NCBI RefSeq assembly: GCF_900119315.1
Contig: NZ_LT827010.1
Location: 2,464,001-2,528,000 of the forward strand
Reading direction: 5' to 3'
Length of the DNA stretch: 64,000 nt
Source: Actinoplanes sp. SE50/110
GTDB lineage: Bacteria; Actinomycetota; Actinomycetes; Mycobacteriales; Micromonosporaceae
Positions 41,504-49,296 of the stretch are shown here, piece after piece (the stretch's first letter is position 1; each line of letters starts with the position of its first letter). The translations under genes and the position numbers were made by a program. The notes under the pieces were generated by a model. That model saw nothing but the letters and a program-made list of their open reading frames with translations, did no database searches and had not been told where the DNA came from.

Positions 41504-42684
41504 GCGCCACCGAGATCCTCCGGTTCGCCCTGCGCGGGCTGTCCGCCAACAAGCTGCGCTCGGTGCTCACCATGCTGGGCATCCTGATCGGCGTGGCCGC
41601 GGTGATCCTGCTGGTCGCGGTCGGCAACGGGTCGGCGCGGGCGATCGCCGACCGGATCTCCGCGCTCGGCACCGACACGCTGACCGTGATGAGCTCCAGC
41701 CGGAGCAGCGGCCTGACGATGAAGGTCGCCGACGCCCTGGACGACCCGGCGCTGGCCCCGGACGTGAAGTCGGTGTCACCGGTGGTCAGCACCTCGGCCA
41801 CGATCACCTACGACGGCAGCGACCACGACGTCGGCTCGTTCGTGGGCACCACCCCGGACTGGTTCGGCGCGTCCAACTTCCCGGTCAGGACCGGTGCCCT
41901 GTTCACCGCGGACGACGAGGCGCAGGCCCGCCGCGTCGTGGTGATCGGGCAGACCGTCGCCGCGGAACTGTTCTCCGGGGTCGACCCGGTCGGCCGGCAG
42001 GTCACCGTCGGCGGCGCGCTGTTCACCGTCGTCGGCGTGCTCGACTCGAAGAGCTCCGGCGGCTTCAGCGACGCCAACGACACCGCGGTCGCGCCGATCT
42101 CCGCGGTCCGCCAGGTGATCGCCGGATACGGCACGCTCAGCTCGATCCTGGTGGAGGCCCGCGACAGCGACCACGTCGACACCGCACAGGGCGAGATCGC
42201 CACCATCCTGGACAGGAAGACGCCGGCCGGCAGCGACGGGACCGCGGCGTACCGGATCCAGAACGCCTCCCAACTGCTCGCCACCCAGACCGAGACCGCC
42301 GACACGTTCACCACCCTGCTCGGCGCGGTGGCCGCGATCAGCCTGCTCGTCGGCGGCATCGGGATCACCAACATCATGCTGGTCACGGTCACCGAGCGGA
42401 CCCGGGAGATCGGGATCCGCAAGGCGCTCGGCGCACCCCGGCGGGTGGTGCTCAGCCAGTTCCTGATCGAGGCGACGCTGCTCAGCGTCATCGGCGGCGG
42501 CCTCGGCGTGGCCGCCGCACTGATCGGCAGCCGATTCTCGATCGTCGGCGTGCAGCCGGTGGTGGTGCCCGGCTCGGTGCTGCTCGCCCTGGGTGTGTCC
42601 GTGCTGATCGGCCTGTTCTTCGGCGGGCTCCCGGCGGCCCGCGCGGCCCGGCTGCGGCCGATCGACGCCCTGCGCTACGAGTGA
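41500..42684 (+). CDS. ABC transporter permease, MacB/FtsX type
   Basis: A 394-residue permease with one N-terminal membrane helix (MLGILIGVAAVILLVAVG), a large outer MacB-PCD domain (about 50-270) and three C-terminal helices (LGAVAAISLLVGGIGITNIMLV and later). TERTREIGIRKALGA between helices 2 and 3 is the FtsX/MacB coupling loop. It works as a dimer that passes mechanical force to the outer domain and the adaptor proteins. It is coupled to the ATPase gene by an ATGA overlap. Confidence 0.92.
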   Translation: MSATEILRFALRGLSANKLRSVLTMLGILIGVAAVILLVAVGNGSARAIADRISALGTDTLTVMSSSRSSGLTMKVADALDDPALAPDVKSVSPVVSTSATITYDGSDHDVGSFVGTTPDWFGASNFPVRTGALFTADDEAQARRVVVIGQTVAAELFSGVDPVGRQVTVGGALFTVVGVLDSKSSGGFSDANDTAVAPISAVRQVIAGYGTLSSILVEARDSDHVDTAQGEIATILDRKTPAGSDGTAAYRIQNASQLLATQTETADTFTTLLGAVAAISLLVGGIGITNIMLVTVTERTREIGIRKALGAPRRVVLSQFLIEATLLSVIGGGLGVAAALIGSRFSIVGVQPVVVPGSVLLALGVSVLIGLFFGGLPAARAARLRPIDALRYE

Positions 42685-42692
42685 GGACCCAG

Positions 42693-43211
42693 ATGAACGA
42701 CGACACCGAGGTGCTGCCGCGCACCCCCACCGACATCGAGCACGACGACCTGAACAGCGCCATCGCCCACGCCGCGCCGAAACGCTGGTGGAACCGGACG
42801 ACCCTGGTGCTGGCCGGCCTGGTGCTGCTGGTGGGCGGCTTCCTCGGCGGGATCCAGGTGCACAAGCGGTGGGGGTCCTCGTCGACGTCGTCCACCTCGT
42901 CGTCGTCCGCGCCGTCCGGTTCGTTCTCCGGCGCCTTCCCCGGTGGCGCCGGCCTGCCCAGCGGCGGCTTCGGGCCGACCGGGCCGGCCGCACCGGGGAC
43001 GTCCGGAACGATCAGCAGAATCGACGGGAACACGGTGTACGTGCAGACCGCGGCCGGGCAGACGGTGACGGTCCGGGCGTCGGACACCACCACGGTCAGC
43101 AAGACCACCCCGGCGACCGTCGCCGACCTGACCGCCGGACTCCGGGTGACCGTGCAGGGCGCCACCGACTCGTCCGGCGTGGTGAGCGCGACCTCGATCA
43201 CCACCGGCTGA
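42693..43211 (+). CDS. Membrane-anchored DUF5666-like protein
   Basis: A 172-residue protein. A short cytoplasmic N-terminus is followed by one membrane helix (about 39-58), a Ser/Gly/Pro linker, and a small beta domain GTISRIDGNTVYVQTAAGQTVTV...GLRVTVQG that resembles DUF5666. AGGA stands five bases before the ATG. It is the last gene of the export operon, eight bases after the permease, so it may assist the transporter, but its role is unknown. Confidence 0.7.
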   Translation: MNDDTEVLPRTPTDIEHDDLNSAIAHAAPKRWWNRTTLVLAGLVLLVGGFLGGIQVHKRWGSSSTSSTSSSSAPSGSFSGAFPGGAGLPSGGFGPTGPAAPGTSGTISRIDGNTVYVQTAAGQTVTVRASDTTTVSKTTPATVADLTAGLRVTVQGATDSSGVVSATSITTG

Positions 43212-43305
43212 CTTTCCCGGTTTCATTTCCAGAGCTTTCCCGGGGACCGGCCGATGAACTCCACCGTCCGCGGCGGCAGGCGTCACGGCCACACCGGGAG
43301 TCACA

Positions 43306-43614
43306 GTGACCACGATCAGCAGCATCAGCAACACCGCGCCCTACCAGATCCTGCAGGCGCAGGCGCCCTACCGTCCGCAGCCCCGCCCGCAGGACGCTGC
43401 GGATCCCGGCGACGGGCGACAGGTCGCCGGGCTCGCCGACCCGGAGAAGCTGACCAGGGTCAGTGACCTGCTCGACATGGACACCTCGGACGTGACCTCG
43501 GCCGCGACCAGCGCGTCCAGCCTGGTCAGCCTGCTGCAGGACAGGGGCGTCGACTTCAGCCAGCTCCGTGACGTGCTGAACCGCACCGGCGATCTGCTCG
43601 ACGTCCGCGCCTGA
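43306..43614 (+). CDS. Hypothetical small protein
   Basis: A 102-residue protein that was not recognised. The first 45 residues are Gln/Pro-rich and probably disordered; the rest is helical (VSDLLDMDTSDVTSAATSASSLVSLLQD, then LRDVLNRTGDLLDV). There is no signal peptide or membrane helix. GTG at 43306 with GGGAG just ahead. It is reminiscent in style of the small protein at 59637, which also starts with a Thr/Ser-rich segment, but no true similarity is claimed. Confidence 0.6.
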   Translation: MTTISSISNTAPYQILQAQAPYRPQPRPQDAADPGDGRQVAGLADPEKLTRVSDLLDMDTSDVTSAATSASSLVSLLQDRGVDFSQLRDVLNRTGDLLDVRA

Positions 43615-43633
43615 CCGGCCGGCCCGCCGCCGA

Positions 43634-43900
43634 TCAGCCGGTGACGGCCCGGCGGCGGATCATGATGACCGCGACGACGGCGGTGAACAGATCCAGCAGG
43701 ATCAGCGCGCCCGGCCAGCCGAAGAACATCATCACCAGCGGCAGGGTGATGAACAGCAGCGCGCACAGCACCGGGACGATCGGGAAGGCCGGCTCGGGCT
43801 GCACGACGCCGAGGCCGGCCATCCGGGCGGAGAAGTCCGGGTCGTGCTCCAGATCGCGTTCCAACTCGGCAAGGGCGCGGCGTTCGTTGTCGTTGAGCAT
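43634..43900 (-). CDS. DUF3040 membrane protein
   Basis: An 88-residue actinobacterial protein. MLNDNERRALAELERDLEHDPDFSARM is the DUF3040 signature, followed by two membrane helices (FPIVPVLCALLFITLPLVMMFF and ALILLDLFTAVVAVIMI). The function is unknown; the family occurs in most actinobacteria, often next to cell-division or growth genes. The ATG at 43900 is preferred because it gives the conserved start and has GGGGGTGA upstream. Confidence 0.85.
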   Translation of the reverse strand: MLNDNERRALAELERDLEHDPDFSARMAGLGVVQPEPAFPIVPVLCALLFITLPLVMMFFGWPGALILLDLFTAVVAVIMIRRRAVTG

Positions 43901-44043
43901 CGAAGTCACCCCCGAGAGGTCCATCGGCCCCCTCGCGGTTACCCCGAGGACGCCTCGGCCAAACCTTTACCGGGATTCTTGCAAACGTGACCGCATCCGT
44001 CCGCCCCGTTCACCGCTGATGTCCGCGGCGCCCACCGGCCCGC

Positions 44044-45141
44044 TCAGTGGCTCGCCAGATCGGTGATCAGGGCGGTGAGCAGGGCGATCCGCTCGCTGAT
44101 GCCGGCGGCGGAGACCCACTCGGTGCGGGCGTGCGCGCCGCCGCCGCGGGGTGCCAGGCCGTCGATCGTGGGCCGACCCAGCGCCCCGGTGGTGTTGGTG
44201 TCGGCCGCGCCGTCCGCCGGGCGCCCGTCCAGCGGCTGCCCGATGGCGGCGGCGATCCCGGCGATCCGGGCCAGCAGCCGGTCCCCGGCCGGACCCGGAC
44301 GCCACGTCGGCCGGTGCGACAGCAGCCGCGTGCCGACGGTCGCCCGCGCCCGGACCGCCCGCAGCCCGGCCAACTCGCCCAGCACGACCCGCTCATCCTC
44401 CGGATCGGCGAACCGCAGCCCCAGATCGGCGTACGCCTGACCGGCCACCACGTTGGTCCGCCCACCGCCGCCGATCGTCCCGGTGTTGACCAGCACCGGC
44501 CGGGAAGCACCGATCTCCCGCACCCGGAGCAGCTGATCGACCAGCTCGTCGATCGCGTTCACCCCCGCCCCCGGATCGAGCGCCGCATGCGCCTCGACCC
44601 CACCGACCTCGATCCGCGCCCGGGTGCTCCCACGCCGCCCGGTCTTCAGGTCCCCACCCGGATGCGGCGGCTCCAGCCCGAGCACCACCCCCGCCCGCCG
44701 CCCCTCCGCCTCGACCAGCCCGGTCGCGGTCGGCGACCCGACCTCCTCGTCCGCCACCACGATCACCCGGATCTCCGGATGCGGCCGGTCCACCGCCGCC
44801 ACCGCCGCCAGCAGCGCCACGATCCCGCTCTTGGTGTCATAGACCCCCGGGCCCCGGATCACGTCGCCGTCCACCCGCCACGGCATCCCGCTGAGCGTCC
44901 CCACCGGCCACACCGTGTCGTAGTGACTGAGAAAAAGCAGCGGCTCCCCGGCCACCCCCCGCGCGGCCCTGCTCCAGATCAGATGATCACCGGTCGGATG
45001 CGCCTCCCGCCCCACGCTGAATCCGGCCGCCACCGCATCCGCCTCCAGCATCTCGGCCAACGCCCCCAGCCCCCGCGAATCCCCGGTAGGCGACTCGGCC
45101 AGGACATACCGCTGCAGCCGCGCGATCGCAGATGACGACAT
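44044..45141 (-). CDS. M20 family peptidase/deacylase (CPG2-like)
   Basis: A 365-residue two-metal hydrolase. H73 and D75 in SHYDTVWPVGT, D102 in YDTKSG and E132/E133 in DEEVGS are the expected metal ligands and catalytic glutamates. The family removes acyl groups from amino acids or cleaves terminal glutamate. Its neighbours (GNAT, SIS protein, N-acylamino acid racemase) suggest it releases L-amino acids from N-acyl forms. The ATG at 45141 has no ribosome binding site but coincides with the predicted transcription start, so the mRNA is probably leaderless. Confidence 0.85.
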   Translation of the reverse strand: MSSSAIARLQRYVLAESPTGDSRGLGALAEMLEADAVAAGFSVGREAHPTGDHLIWSRAARGVAGEPLLFLSHYDTVWPVGTLSGMPWRVDGDVIRGPGVYDTKSGIVALLAAVAAVDRPHPEIRVIVVADEEVGSPTATGLVEAEGRRAGVVLGLEPPHPGGDLKTGRRGSTRARIEVGGVEAHAALDPGAGVNAIDELVDQLLRVREIGASRPVLVNTGTIGGGGRTNVVAGQAYADLGLRFADPEDERVVLGELAGLRAVRARATVGTRLLSHRPTWRPGPAGDRLLARIAGIAAAIGQPLDGRPADGAADTNTTGALGRPTIDGLAPRGGGAHARTEWVSAAGISERIALLTALITDLASH

Positions 45142-45147
45142 ATGCGA

Positions 45148-45176
45148 ACGCTAAGTTTGAAGAAGGAGATTGTCAA
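45148..45176 (-). promoter_or_regulatory. Promoter of the M20 gene, leaderless
   Basis: On the minus strand TTGACA (45176-45171) and TAGCGT (45153-45148) are 17 bases apart. The predicted start is 45141, the first base of the ATG. GCGAACG at 45144-45150 and its complement at 45209-45215 form a widely spaced inverted repeat that might bind a regulator of the divergent genes. The rest of the gap up to 45340 holds nothing recognised. Confidence 0.65.
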
Positions 45177-45363
45177 CGAGCGCTGTGGGCGTCAGGATGG
45201 CAATCATACGTTCGCTATCTCCTCCATGGCATACCAAGCCGTGGCCGAGGCGCGGGCCGTCGGCGGCGACCGCGGCGGTGTGACGAACCGGTCCGGAGCC
45301 GAAGCGGCGCCGGGTGGGGACTGCGGCACCGGTCGCGGCAGGATCGTTGGAGGAGGGGCGCGG

Positions 45364-46188
45364 ATGGACGTCGTGGTGCGGCAGCTGGACGGGATAGCCG
45401 AGTGGACGGCTGCCGGGCTCCTCTATCGGAGCGTTTTCGGCTACACCGCGCCCGAGTGGGGCCTGAACCCGCGCCTGCTGGCCGCCCTCCGTGAGAACGG
45501 CGGCACCGTGATCGGCGCCCTGGGCGAGAACGGTGAGCTGGTCGGTTTCTGCTACGGCTTCACCGGCCTCCAGGACGGCGAGATCTACCACTATTCACAG
45601 GCCGCCGTCGTAGCCCCTGCCGCCCAGGGCACCGGAATCGGCCGCCTCCTCAAACACGCCCAAGCCGCCGCCGCCCGCCTGACCGGCGCTCGCACCATGA
45701 GATGGACGTTCGACCCCTACGCCCTCCGCAACGCCCACTTCAACTTCGCCGTCCTGCGAGCCACCGGCCTGCGCTTCCTCCCCGACTTCTACGGCGAACC
45801 CGGCACCGACCGAGTCCTCGTCTCCTGGAACCTGGACCAGGCCGTCCCCAGCGACACCGCCCAGCCGCCGACGATCGTGCCCCCGATCCCCGGCACGAGC
45901 CCGGCAACCCGGCATGCCGACGGCCTACCCGCCACGGGTCACGCCGACAGCATGCCGGGCGCCGGGGGTGGGGTGGGCGCAGGCCGGGGCCGGGCAGGGC
46001 CGGGGGATGGGCGGATCGTCGTGGCGGCGGGGGAGCGGGTTGCCGCGCCTGATCCGGCGGATCGGGGTTGGCTGCGGCGTGAGCTGGTGACGCGGTTTGC
46101 TGAGGGTGGGCGCCTGGTGGACGTGGTCCGGCCGGATGGTGACCCCGGGCGGGTGGCGTACCTGTTCGCAACCGAGGATGGGGCGTGA
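45364..46188 (+). CDS. GNAT family acyltransferase
   Basis: A 274-residue protein. The GNAT core lies in the first 165 residues, with VVAPAAQGTGIGRLLKHAQAAA as the acyl-CoA loop and MRWTFDPYALRNAHFNFAVLRATGLRF as a substrate region typical of the subgroup found beside N-acylamino acid racemases. The C-terminal 100 residues are low-complexity plus a small beta unit. GGAGGAGGGG precedes the ATG at 45364, which decides the start against longer readings. It opens a three-gene operon with four-base overlaps and may N-acylate D-amino acids. Confidence 0.85.
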   Translation: MDVVVRQLDGIAEWTAAGLLYRSVFGYTAPEWGLNPRLLAALRENGGTVIGALGENGELVGFCYGFTGLQDGEIYHYSQAAVVAPAAQGTGIGRLLKHAQAAAARLTGARTMRWTFDPYALRNAHFNFAVLRATGLRFLPDFYGEPGTDRVLVSWNLDQAVPSDTAQPPTIVPPIPGTSPATRHADGLPATGHADSMPGAGGGVGAGRGRAGPGDGRIVVAAGERVAAPDPADRGWLRRELVTRFAEGGRLVDVVRPDGDPGRVAYLFATEDGA

Positions 46189-46817
46189 CTTCGAGAGGCA
46201 CGCCCGCGGAGCGCTTCGACCGTAACGTTCAGCGACGGTCGGCGCAGGTGCTCAAGCAGCGGGTGCTGGAACAGCAGCGGGCCGAATTCGATCGGGCGCT
46301 GCAGTGGGCCGCCGAGCATGATGCGATCGAACGGGCCGCGGCGCTGATCGTCTCCGCGCGGCGTCGCTTCCTGGTCGGGAACGGCAAGTCGCTCAGCTAC
46401 GCGTCGCTGCTCGCCTCCGACCTGAGCGCCGGGCTGTCCGGGGTGCATCTGGTGGACGGGGCGGCGCTGCGCCCGCTCGACGTGCTCAGCGACATCCGGC
46501 AGGGTGACCTGCTGATCGCGGTGTCGCTGGAACGGTACCGGCGGGAGACGGTCGAGGTGGCCACCGCCTACGTCCGGCACGGCGGCGACCTGGTGCTGAT
46601 CACCGACGCCGAGGACGCGCCCCTGGCCGGCCTCGCCACCGCCCGGATCGTGGTCGGCACGGGCAGCGCCTCATACGTCAACTCGCCGACCTCGACGGTG
46701 CTCGCGCTGCACCTGCTCGCGACCCTGACCATCGCCAGCTCGAAGGGCGCCGGCCGGCGTCTGCGGGAGCGGGACGCGCTCGCCGCCGAGCTCGACCTCC
46801 ACGTGGAGGAGACATGA
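46185..46817 (+). CDS. SIS domain protein related to MurR/RpiR, no DNA-binding domain
   Basis: A 210-residue protein. The SIS domain spans about residues 45-190 (RRFLVGNGKSLSYASLLASDL, DLLIAVSLERYRRETVEVA). RpiR regulators carry a helix-turn-helix of about 75 residues in front; here the first 40 residues are too short for it. It may sense or isomerise a phosphorylated ligand rather than bind DNA. The GTG overlaps the GNAT stop (GTGA) and its stop overlaps the racemase start (ATGA), so all three are made together. Confidence 0.75.
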   Translation: MTSRGTPAERFDRNVQRRSAQVLKQRVLEQQRAEFDRALQWAAEHDAIERAAALIVSARRRFLVGNGKSLSYASLLASDLSAGLSGVHLVDGAALRPLDVLSDIRQGDLLIAVSLERYRRETVEVATAYVRHGGDLVLITDAEDAPLAGLATARIVVGTGSASYVNSPTSTVLALHLLATLTIASSKGAGRRLRERDALAAELDLHVEET

Positions 46818-47914
46818 TCCGCATCCAGCACGTCGCACTGCGCCGGGTGCGCCTGCCCCTGGTGCACCGTTTCCGGACCAGCTCGCACGCGAAGCGCGAA
46901 CTGGAGCACATCCTGGTCGCGCTCACCGACGAGTCGGGGGCCACCGGCTGGGGCGAGATCGCCTCGCCGAGCGGCCCGTTCTATTCGGCGGAGACCGTGG
47001 AGAGCTGCTGGGCGGTGGCCCGCGATCACCTGAAGCCACTGACCCTGGCGACCGGGTGGGATCACCCGGCGGATCTCGCGGCCGTGCTGGCGAAGGTCCG
47101 CGGCAATCACTTCGCGCGCGCCGGCTTCGACGTCGCGGCCTGGGCGCTGTGGTCGGCCCGGCAGGGGACCGCCCTGAGCGCGGCCCTCGGCGGGACCCGG
47201 GACCGGGTGGCCGCCGGCGTCTCGCTGGGCATCGAATCGACCATCGACGAGCTGCTGGAACAGGTGTCGGCGCGGGTGACCGAGGGTTACCAGCGGGTCA
47301 AGCTGAAGATCGCCCCCGGCTGGGACGTCGAACCGGTGCGCGCGGTCCGTGCGGCCTTCCCCGGCATCCCGCTGCACGTGGACGCGAACGGGGCCTACCC
47401 CGCGGCGGAGACCGGCGTCTTCCGCAGCCTGGACAGCGCGGGCCTGACGATGATCGAACAGCCGTACGCCCCGCGTGACCTGGTCGCGCACGCTGCTCTG
47501 CAGGAGACCCTGCAGACCCCGATCTGCCTCGACGAATCGGTCGAGGAGGTGGCCGACCTGGTCACCGCGCTGCGGCTGGGGGCGGGCCGGATCCTCAACA
47601 TCAAGGTGTCCCGGATGGGCGGGCTGACCGCCGCCGTCCGCGCGCACGACCTGGCCCGGGCCGAGGGCGTACCGGTGTGGTGCGGCGGCATGCACGAATT
47701 CGGCATCGGCCGGGCCGCGAACGTCGCGCTCAGCTCGCTGCCCGGTTTCACGCTGCCCTCCGACGTGTCCGGGTCGGACAAGTATTACGCCCGGGACATC
47801 ACCACCGAGCCGGTGGTCTGCGACTCCGGATTCGTCACCGTCCCGGCCACCCCGGGCCTCGGCTGGGAACCTGATCTCGGGTATCTCCAGGAGCGCACCG
47901 TCGACCGGGTCTGA
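46814..47914 (+). CDS. N-acylamino acid racemase / o-succinylbenzoate synthase family
   Basis: A 366-residue enolase-superfamily enzyme. The catalytic lysines are K163 and K165 (RVKLKI), the metal ligands D190 (VDANGAY), E215 (IEQP) and D240 (LDES), and the opposite lysine K264 (NIKVSRMGG); all positions agree with NSAR/OSBS enzymes. Some family members make o-succinylbenzoate for menaquinone, others racemise N-succinyl amino acids. With GNAT and M20 genes beside it and no men genes, the racemase role is more likely. It ends the operon. Confidence 0.85.
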   Translation: MIRIQHVALRRVRLPLVHRFRTSSHAKRELEHILVALTDESGATGWGEIASPSGPFYSAETVESCWAVARDHLKPLTLATGWDHPADLAAVLAKVRGNHFARAGFDVAAWALWSARQGTALSAALGGTRDRVAAGVSLGIESTIDELLEQVSARVTEGYQRVKLKIAPGWDVEPVRAVRAAFPGIPLHVDANGAYPAAETGVFRSLDSAGLTMIEQPYAPRDLVAHAALQETLQTPICLDESVEEVADLVTALRLGAGRILNIKVSRMGGLTAAVRAHDLARAEGVPVWCGGMHEFGIGRAANVALSSLPGFTLPSDVSGSDKYYARDITTEPVVCDSGFVTVPATPGLGWEPDLGYLQERTVDRV

Positions 47915-47982
47915 GCCCGGGCTCACCTGATGAGACAGGCTTCGATACATTGGGCCCGCACCGCACAGGGGAGGACACCGAC

Positions 47983-49260
47983 GTGACCGGCACGGGGGAA
48001 ACACCAGGCAGCGACAACAGCGCGCCGGATCCCACATCGCACCAGCCCACCGACCCGACCGCGCCGCCGCCCGCCGGCCCGCCCACCGACCCGACCGCCG
48101 CGCCGGTCGAGCCGCCTGTCCGGCCGGCCGCTCCGGGAGAGCCTCCGCAGCCGCACACCCCGCCGGCGGAGCCGGTCTCCGAGTGGGCCCGCCCGGCCGA
48201 GGGCGCGGAGCCACCGCCGCAGCCGTGGACGCCACCGCATCAGCCATTTCCTCAGCCACCCCCTCCGTTTTCGCAGGCCCCCACCGGTTTCCCGGCACCT
48301 GGCAACTATCCCGCGCCGGGCGCCTCCGCACTGCCGGGCCATCCCCCGACTTCACCGCCGGGTCATCCCGGCGCGCAACCCCCGGGTTATCCCGGCGCGC
48401 AACCCCCGGGTTATCCCGGCGCGCAACCCCCGGGCTATCCCGGCGCCCAGCCAGCCGGCTATCCCGGCTATCCCGCCGGTGTGTTCCCGGGGCAGCCCTG
48501 GCCGCCCCTGCCGGCCTCCCCGGGCAGCCGGCGCCGCGGCGGCGTCCTGGCCGCCGTCATCACCTCGGTGATCGCCGCCATCGTCCTGCTCTGCGGTGGC
48601 AGCATCTACGCGCTGAGCCATTCCGGCGACAGATCGCACGGCGGCGCCGGCGACGACTACCCGTTCACGCTGCCGTCCGGCTTCGCCTTCCCGACCGACG
48701 ACCCGTCCGGGAACCCGTTCGCGACGCCGTCCGCCACGTCGACCGAGCCGCAGCCCAGCGTCACGGCCGCCAAGGACATCTACGACCTGGACCAGGTCTG
48801 CGACGCCAACGTCTACTTCCCGGACGCCCCGAAGCGGGCGGGCAAGGCCCCGCACCCGGTGGTGCTGCTGGTCAAGACCGGCCCGGACGACGTGCGCTCG
48901 CAGGACCCGGTCTTCTACCTGCAGGAGGAGGGCACCGCCAAGAGCGACGAGAACACCTGGGCCGCACGCGGCCCGGGCAAGGTGCAGATGGCCGCCTGCA
49001 TGGATCGGACCACCGAGGGCAAGAAGATCCGCACCTGCAAGTACACCGACCCGGATCCGGAGACGGTCACGCTGTACCACGCGAGCTGGCGGCTGCGGGT
49101 CTACGAGGTGGCCACGCACCGGCTGCTGCTCGACAAGAAGCTCGAAGGCACCGAGACGGCGTGTCCCTTCTCCGTGTTCGTCGGCAAGGACAAGAAGATC
49201 TACGCCAAGGTCAGTGACCACACGGCGCTCGGCGCCCTGCGGAATCTGGTCGAGAAATAG
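47983..49260 (+). CDS. Proline-rich single-pass membrane protein
   Basis: A 425-residue protein. Residues 1 to about 180 are a disordered Pro/Gly-rich cytoplasmic region, including four PGAQPPGY repeats. One membrane helix follows (about 186-208, VLAAVITSVIAAIVLLCGGSIYAL). The outer 200 residues form a soluble domain with cysteines at VCDANVYFP, MAACMDRT and ETACPFSVF. No family was recognised. The layout resembles other actinobacterial envelope proteins such as the one at 15096. GTG at 47983 with GGGAGGA ahead. Confidence 0.7.
   Translation: MTGTGETPGSDNSAPDPTSHQPTDPTAPPPAGPPTDPTAAPVEPPVRPAAPGEPPQPHTPPAEPVSEWARPAEGAEPPPQPWTPPHQPFPQPPPPFSQAPTGFPAPGNYPAPGASALPGHPPTSPPGHPGAQPPGYPGAQPPGYPGAQPPGYPGAQPAGYPGYPAGVFPGQPWPPLPASPGSRRRGGVLAAVITSVIAAIVLLCGGSIYALSHSGDRSHGGAGDDYPFTLPSGFAFPTDDPSGNPFATPSATSTEPQPSVTAAKDIYDLDQVCDANVYFPDAPKRAGKAPHPVVLLVKTGPDDVRSQDPVFYLQEEGTAKSDENTWAARGPGKVQMAACMDRTTEGKKIRTCKYTDPDPETVTLYHASWRLRVYEVATHRLLLDKKLEGTETACPFSVFVGKDKKIYAKVSDHTALGALRNLVEK
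48367..48462 (+). repeat. In-frame 24-bp tandem repeat, four copies
   Basis: Units of CCCGGCGCGCAACCCCCGGG plus four bases encode PGAQPPGY in the disordered part of the membrane protein. The first three copies are nearly identical. Confidence 0.9.
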
Positions 49261-49296
49261 CGGTGACCTGCCCGTCTCCGCGCCGTTGGTCCCAGC

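Noticed and set aside
45142..45363. An earlier start (45142) for the GNAT protein
   Set aside because: The extra 74 residues lie over the divergent promoter, look unlike any acyltransferase, and the ATG at 45364 has a much stronger ribosome binding site.
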